Source: Erigeron canadensis (Eukaryota > Streptophyta > Magnoliopsida > Asterales > Asteraceae). From it: 64,000 nucleotides of DNA. The position numbers were made by a program, and so were the translations under genes. Under the pieces are notes generated by a model. The model worked only from the letters and a program-made list of their open reading frames with translations. It made no database searches and had not been told where the DNA came from. Each line of letters opens with the position of its first letter. The stretch's first letter is position 1. The stretch covers positions 33,737,516 through 33,801,515 of the forward strand of contig NC_057766.1 in NCBI RefSeq assembly GCF_010389155.1. Reading direction: 5' to 3'. Below, in pieces: positions 59,879 to 64,000 of this stretch.

Positions 59879-60399
59879 CTAGATTTTAAACCCGTGTCTA
59901 ATACACGGGGCTTACAAAGTTATTAATATTAGATGTTAATTTATAGTTTGGAACTTAATATATTATTTTGAGTAATAAAACATTGATCTATATAGCAACA
60001 CTTTGAGTTTATATTAAAATTTCTTTAAAAATATACTAATCGAAGTTGTTACTCTTAAAATCTTAATATATTTACATTAATTTTATTTATTTTTAATTAA
60101 TTAATTTTATATTTATATGATTAAACATACTATTGGATATATATTAGTTATTATTTAATTAGTTATTATTTTTAATTGGATAAATATTAGCAATTATTCT
60201 ATTGGATATATATATTAGCTATTACTCGTATAATTTATTTATTACATTAAAATTATTGGGTAAAAAGTGAAAATTTATGATGGAAAACAAAAAGGTGTAA
60301 ATTAAAGTAAAATTGAAAATAAAAGTCAACTTTTAGATATCAAGAGATATGATTGGTTGATAGGTTATTAGAGCAATTGTGTTTTAATATAATAAAAGA
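59879..60399 (-). mobile_element. Small non-autonomous Helitron
   Basis: On the minus strand the element starts TCTTTTATTATATTAAAAC (near 60399) and ends with the hairpin CCCGTGT-ATTAG-ACACGGG followed by TTTAAAAT and CTAG|T (59879-59882). It is about 520 bp with no coding capacity. It shares the AT-rich TTAAAAC head with other plant Helitrons. Confidence 0.65.
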
Positions 60400-63300
60400 G
60401 TAAGTACGTACGACTAAGTAGTTACTAACTTACTGCCCCAGTCCCCAGCCCATGTGTTGATAGACCTTACTTCAGTTGGAAACTATGGATCGAGCCCATT
60501 TACTAGTAGCGTATTAGCCCGCCATCATACCATATAAAATTATAAATAGTACAGTTGTTTAGTTTTAAACTTTTAATTTTAGAAATGAAGAAATGATAAA
60601 CTTGAGAATGCAGCAAGCAACACATAATTCGTTTTAAAGTCGATCCATAATCCATTAATTGGTTATACGTATATGAAATTACAAACTCATGACTCGTAAT
60701 TAAGAATTACTCGTGAGAAAGGGCCATCAATTATTGATAAAATTTTACTAGCTTATAACAAATGATGATAAACTGCTTATGAATCACATTTTTTAAAAGA
60801 GAATTGATATTAGTACTAAACTATTTAATTATTTTACTATATTTGTGTAGTTAATACTTGTACAGTCTATAATAATATTTGTATGTTGTGGTAAGAAAAT
60901 TAAAAAAAATGATACAAATATCATCCCCTTTCTTAAAAATATGCAAAGAAAACGTTTATATACTAATAACTAAAACAATATTTACACACCCTCAAAAGAA
61001 ATTTTTGTTTTGCAATGGAAGTTTAAAGTTTTCTTAAGGTAGGAGGAAATACATGTCGGGTAGAGCTTTGGGTACGCGATACCCGATCGGCTACACCACC
61101 CCCACCTATCGGGTATCGATCGGGCAGAAGATTTTGGGTATCAATTCGGGCTATGTAACCGATTGTTGGGTTTGGAGAAGATAAACACTTTCAAAAATTA
61201 CCAAGATCAGTCCTTGTAGTTTCAGAATTTTGTAAACATGTATGTGTTATATTATAAACTTTCAATTTTAACATTTTTAGTCCCTGTAGTTATTATGTAG
61301 TGTTTATTTAAAATGTTATGTATTGTTTTTTTAAGTGTTGTGTAATGTTTATTTAAGTTTTTAATAAAATGTTTTAAGTTAGTAATATATTTATGTAGAA
61401 AAAAAATTAGAAAAAAAAATGAAATTGGATAAGAATTGGGTATATATTGTCAGTGATTTGGGTAAGAATTGAATAGAATTAAGTAATTGTGAGTAGAAAA
61501 GTTTTGATTTGATGAGAGATTGGGTACTTGTGTCTTCCTCCACCCTAATAGGTAACTTTTGAAGAAAGTTTGACTATTGAAAATAAAAGGTCCCACAGTT
61601 ATTAATATATAATGATTTTTGCTTAAGAAAGTCGCACAATGTCTCAAAAGTTATTTTCAAGCCAAGAAAAGCCAAAAAAGTGAAACCATGCATCGTTTTC
61701 TTTCATGTATCAATATTAATCAATCACAATAATGGCCAGCTGCTTCATCCGCCACCACCCATTTGTCCGGGTACCAATCCACCCTTTTGTTATAGTTTTT
61801 GGTATTTAATTTAAGCACAATGAAACATAATTCATACTTATGTTGGACATGATTAGGGAAGACTATTTAATTAAGGTAATACTTTACTCAGATAGAAACT
61901 TTATTCAATAAGTCATACAAAGGTTCTTTTCCTCATTAAGTCTCATGTTTTTGTACCATACCTCTTTTGATGTTGAATGGACATCTCCTTTGAAAAGCAA
62001 GTATTTCATGAAGCTAACTTAAAGTTCAATAGGCTAATTATACTAGTGCTCGATCATCAGATAATAAACATTGTATGTCTTTCTCATTTTTAATTGTGTT
62101 CTCTGCTCAAATTTGATTCTTTACGTGTATATTTGAGGGGTTTTTTTTTCCCCCGAGTTATATATGCAACCTTTTAACATCTAGCTAGGCCAAAATCAAG
62201 CTCTATGAGGTCTATATTGATTAACGGCGTCCTTTATGAAATTCATGTTGCATCTTTATCACACATAATCACATGTATCAATTTACAAGGATTTGCCAAA
62301 ACATAACATAATCTCATTCATAACAGAACAAGAGGGAAAAAGCACCATTAATTAAGGACAAATGTTTCTATGATGATCCTCAATTGAGTAAGCACTACGC
62401 AATTACGCATAATGAATATCCTTAAGCTTATTCTTTTACTAATACATGAATATGACCTAATTGTTGATTCACACCAATCGGCAAATGATGCAACTACATA
62501 TGTACCCATCAAAAACTTTTTGCCCTTTAATCCACTTGCACATTGCAAATACATGATATACCGATGATGCATGCTATGAGCTGTGAGGATCGTCCTGTAT
62601 AGATATTGCACGCTAGCTAGTTTTGTTGTAAATCATGGTGCTCGTTAAGTTTAACTTGGAGGATGGCAACTAGACAAGAATTGAACATACGAATGAAAAA
62701 CGTTACTCGTATCTCTTAGTAAGTTAGTATCACTTGGTACCGAGTTAAGCCATCAACAGGCATTACGTACACTATGTTTGTGCCCATGTTTGATCAACAA
62801 CTAGGCAATTTGGATATATTTCCCTGCATTATTTAGCATTATATATATAAACCAAGTAAAACTATGTTTACTTCTAAATATAAACAACATAAAGAAGTTA
62901 GATGTAGAATACTAGAATGTAAGGTTATCCTGAGTGGAATTGCTAGGAGTTGGGCTACTAGCATCACGTTGCGCCATGTGGCATCCTGATTATTGGGGGT
63001 TGCCTGCGAAAAAAAAGAGGAATAGAATTGACTGGAAAGTGGGTAGCTTTTGAGTCATGTGACAATTAAGTTTCTTTCTTTTTACTAAAAAACAAAATTA
63101 TGTGTACCAAATATGACTTTTGTGAGATTAAAGTGAATTAGTCAACACAATCTTGACACCCCATATGAATCGCTTGCTATGCATATCACCTGTTGGGGGT
63201 GGTTTAGCAGGCGACCTACCGGCGAAATTTGCGTTTATCGCCCATCCTACCTCCCCGTTCCGTTTAGCCTAATATAATTGTCGTTGCTTCGTGCACTTAA

Positions 63301-64000
63301 TTATGTAAATGGGTCCTTAATTTATAGTTAATATGATTGAGTTCTTTTTATAACAATAAAAATCCATATAAACATGTGTTCGAGTTCATTTTTATAATAT
63401 AGATTGTCTTTTATTACAAACATGTCAATAAAATAATCACTAATTAACGAATCACTTTTTAACATAGTTTACATAGTCAAGTTTCAAAGTAATGAAAAAG
63501 ATGATATATAAAGGCATATGAGATGATGTGACAAGTAAACCATTAAAATTGGTGCGGGTCTTTCTCATTTCATGATCCCAGACTCTTTGAATTTTTTTAT
63601 TTATACAAGTGACGACTTATATATCACTACTGTTAGTAGATACGAGTATAATTTTATAGAGAATTATAATTATGATAGACGGATATAAATATGAAATATA
63701 AATTGTGAAGCGTATACTTTTTTGGAAAATATTAAATAAAGCCATTAGGCTTCACTTAAGGTCCATAAAAAGATTGTACGTTTCCATATGTAAATGTACA
63801 ACTATTTAATGCAGCTTAACGAAAACCCTTATGATTTCGTTTAGCAAAACCCTTACTTTTTCAGTGGTCAACAAATTTCAGATTATGAAATCCAAAACTC
63901 TATTGGTGTTGACCCATAGTAAATAGCTCAGATCTGGTCAGATCCCCAACCGCAATTGTCAAGTTGCGCTATTTCAAGAAAAACTCATAATCTTAAGAGG
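60400..64000. other. Intergenic DNA, no supported gene
   Basis: About 3.6 kb of AT-rich sequence. A CGGGTA-rich patch (61056-61150, repeated ATCGGGTA/ACCCGAT words) and a GC-rich patch (63188-63265) stand out in composition but match nothing I recognise. Confidence 0.45.

Noticed and set aside
62348..62611. 87-codon minus-strand open frame
   Set aside because: No recognisable motif, no splice partners and no codon bias; likely chance.

Overview
The window is nuclear DNA from a flowering plant. It is AT-rich, its genes have many small GT-AG introns, and it holds six recognisable plant genes plus a dense load of LTR retrotransposons, Helitrons, SINEs and a TIR element. The retroelement types lead me to suspect an asterid, perhaps Asteraceae, but the sequence alone does not prove this. 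There are no bacterial-type operons, rRNA genes or CRISPR arrays.

Positions 1-24900 are mostly transposon territory. The 3' half of a decayed Sirevirus-type Ty1/copia element (RT/RNase H, a long envelope-like ORF with two premature stops, polypurine tract and 3' LTR) ends at about 6994. It lies beside exons of a class II formin that has become a pseudogene. A nearly perfect young copia element (9884-18037, TSD TCACA) sits in one formin intron, next to a Helitron (18739-19675) and a decayed minus-strand LTR element. As a result the FH2 exons are split into 7080-9255 and 22939-23815.

Positions 24900-55220 are gene-rich. In order they hold protein farnesyltransferase beta (ERA1, +), a zinc-finger DEDDh-fold exonuclease that lacks key catalytic residues (-), a kinesin light chain-related TPR protein (+), an OM47-like mitochondrial outer-membrane beta-barrel protein (+), the thylakoid-lumen protease DEGP1 (+) and the plastid starch-granule scaffold LSF1 (-). 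I spliced each gene by hand. All exon phases close and the products are 439, 350, 679, 427, 424 and 582 aa. From memory, homologues of five of them lie close together in Arabidopsis (At3g27925-At3g27970 and its duplicate near At5g40280-At5g40310), so this looks like a conserved ancestral gene block.

Positions 55220-64000 carry no gene I can support. They hold a roughly 1.2-kb Mutator-like TIR element filled with a hairpin-bearing tandem repeat, with a Helitron directly abutting it, then a third, minus-strand Helitron, and AT-rich intergenic DNA.

The genes do not form one pathway. DEGP1 and LSF1 are both chloroplast proteins and are convergent neighbours. ERA1 acts in cytosolic protein prenylation, the KLC-related protein at cortical microtubules, and OM47 in the mitochondrial outer membrane. 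The most unusual items are the catalytically degenerate exonuclease, the TIR element with its satellite-like cargo, the formin torn apart by nested insertions, the Sirevirus envelope-like ORF with repeated hairpins, and a 16-bp leader hairpin with a self-complementary loop in the young copia element.
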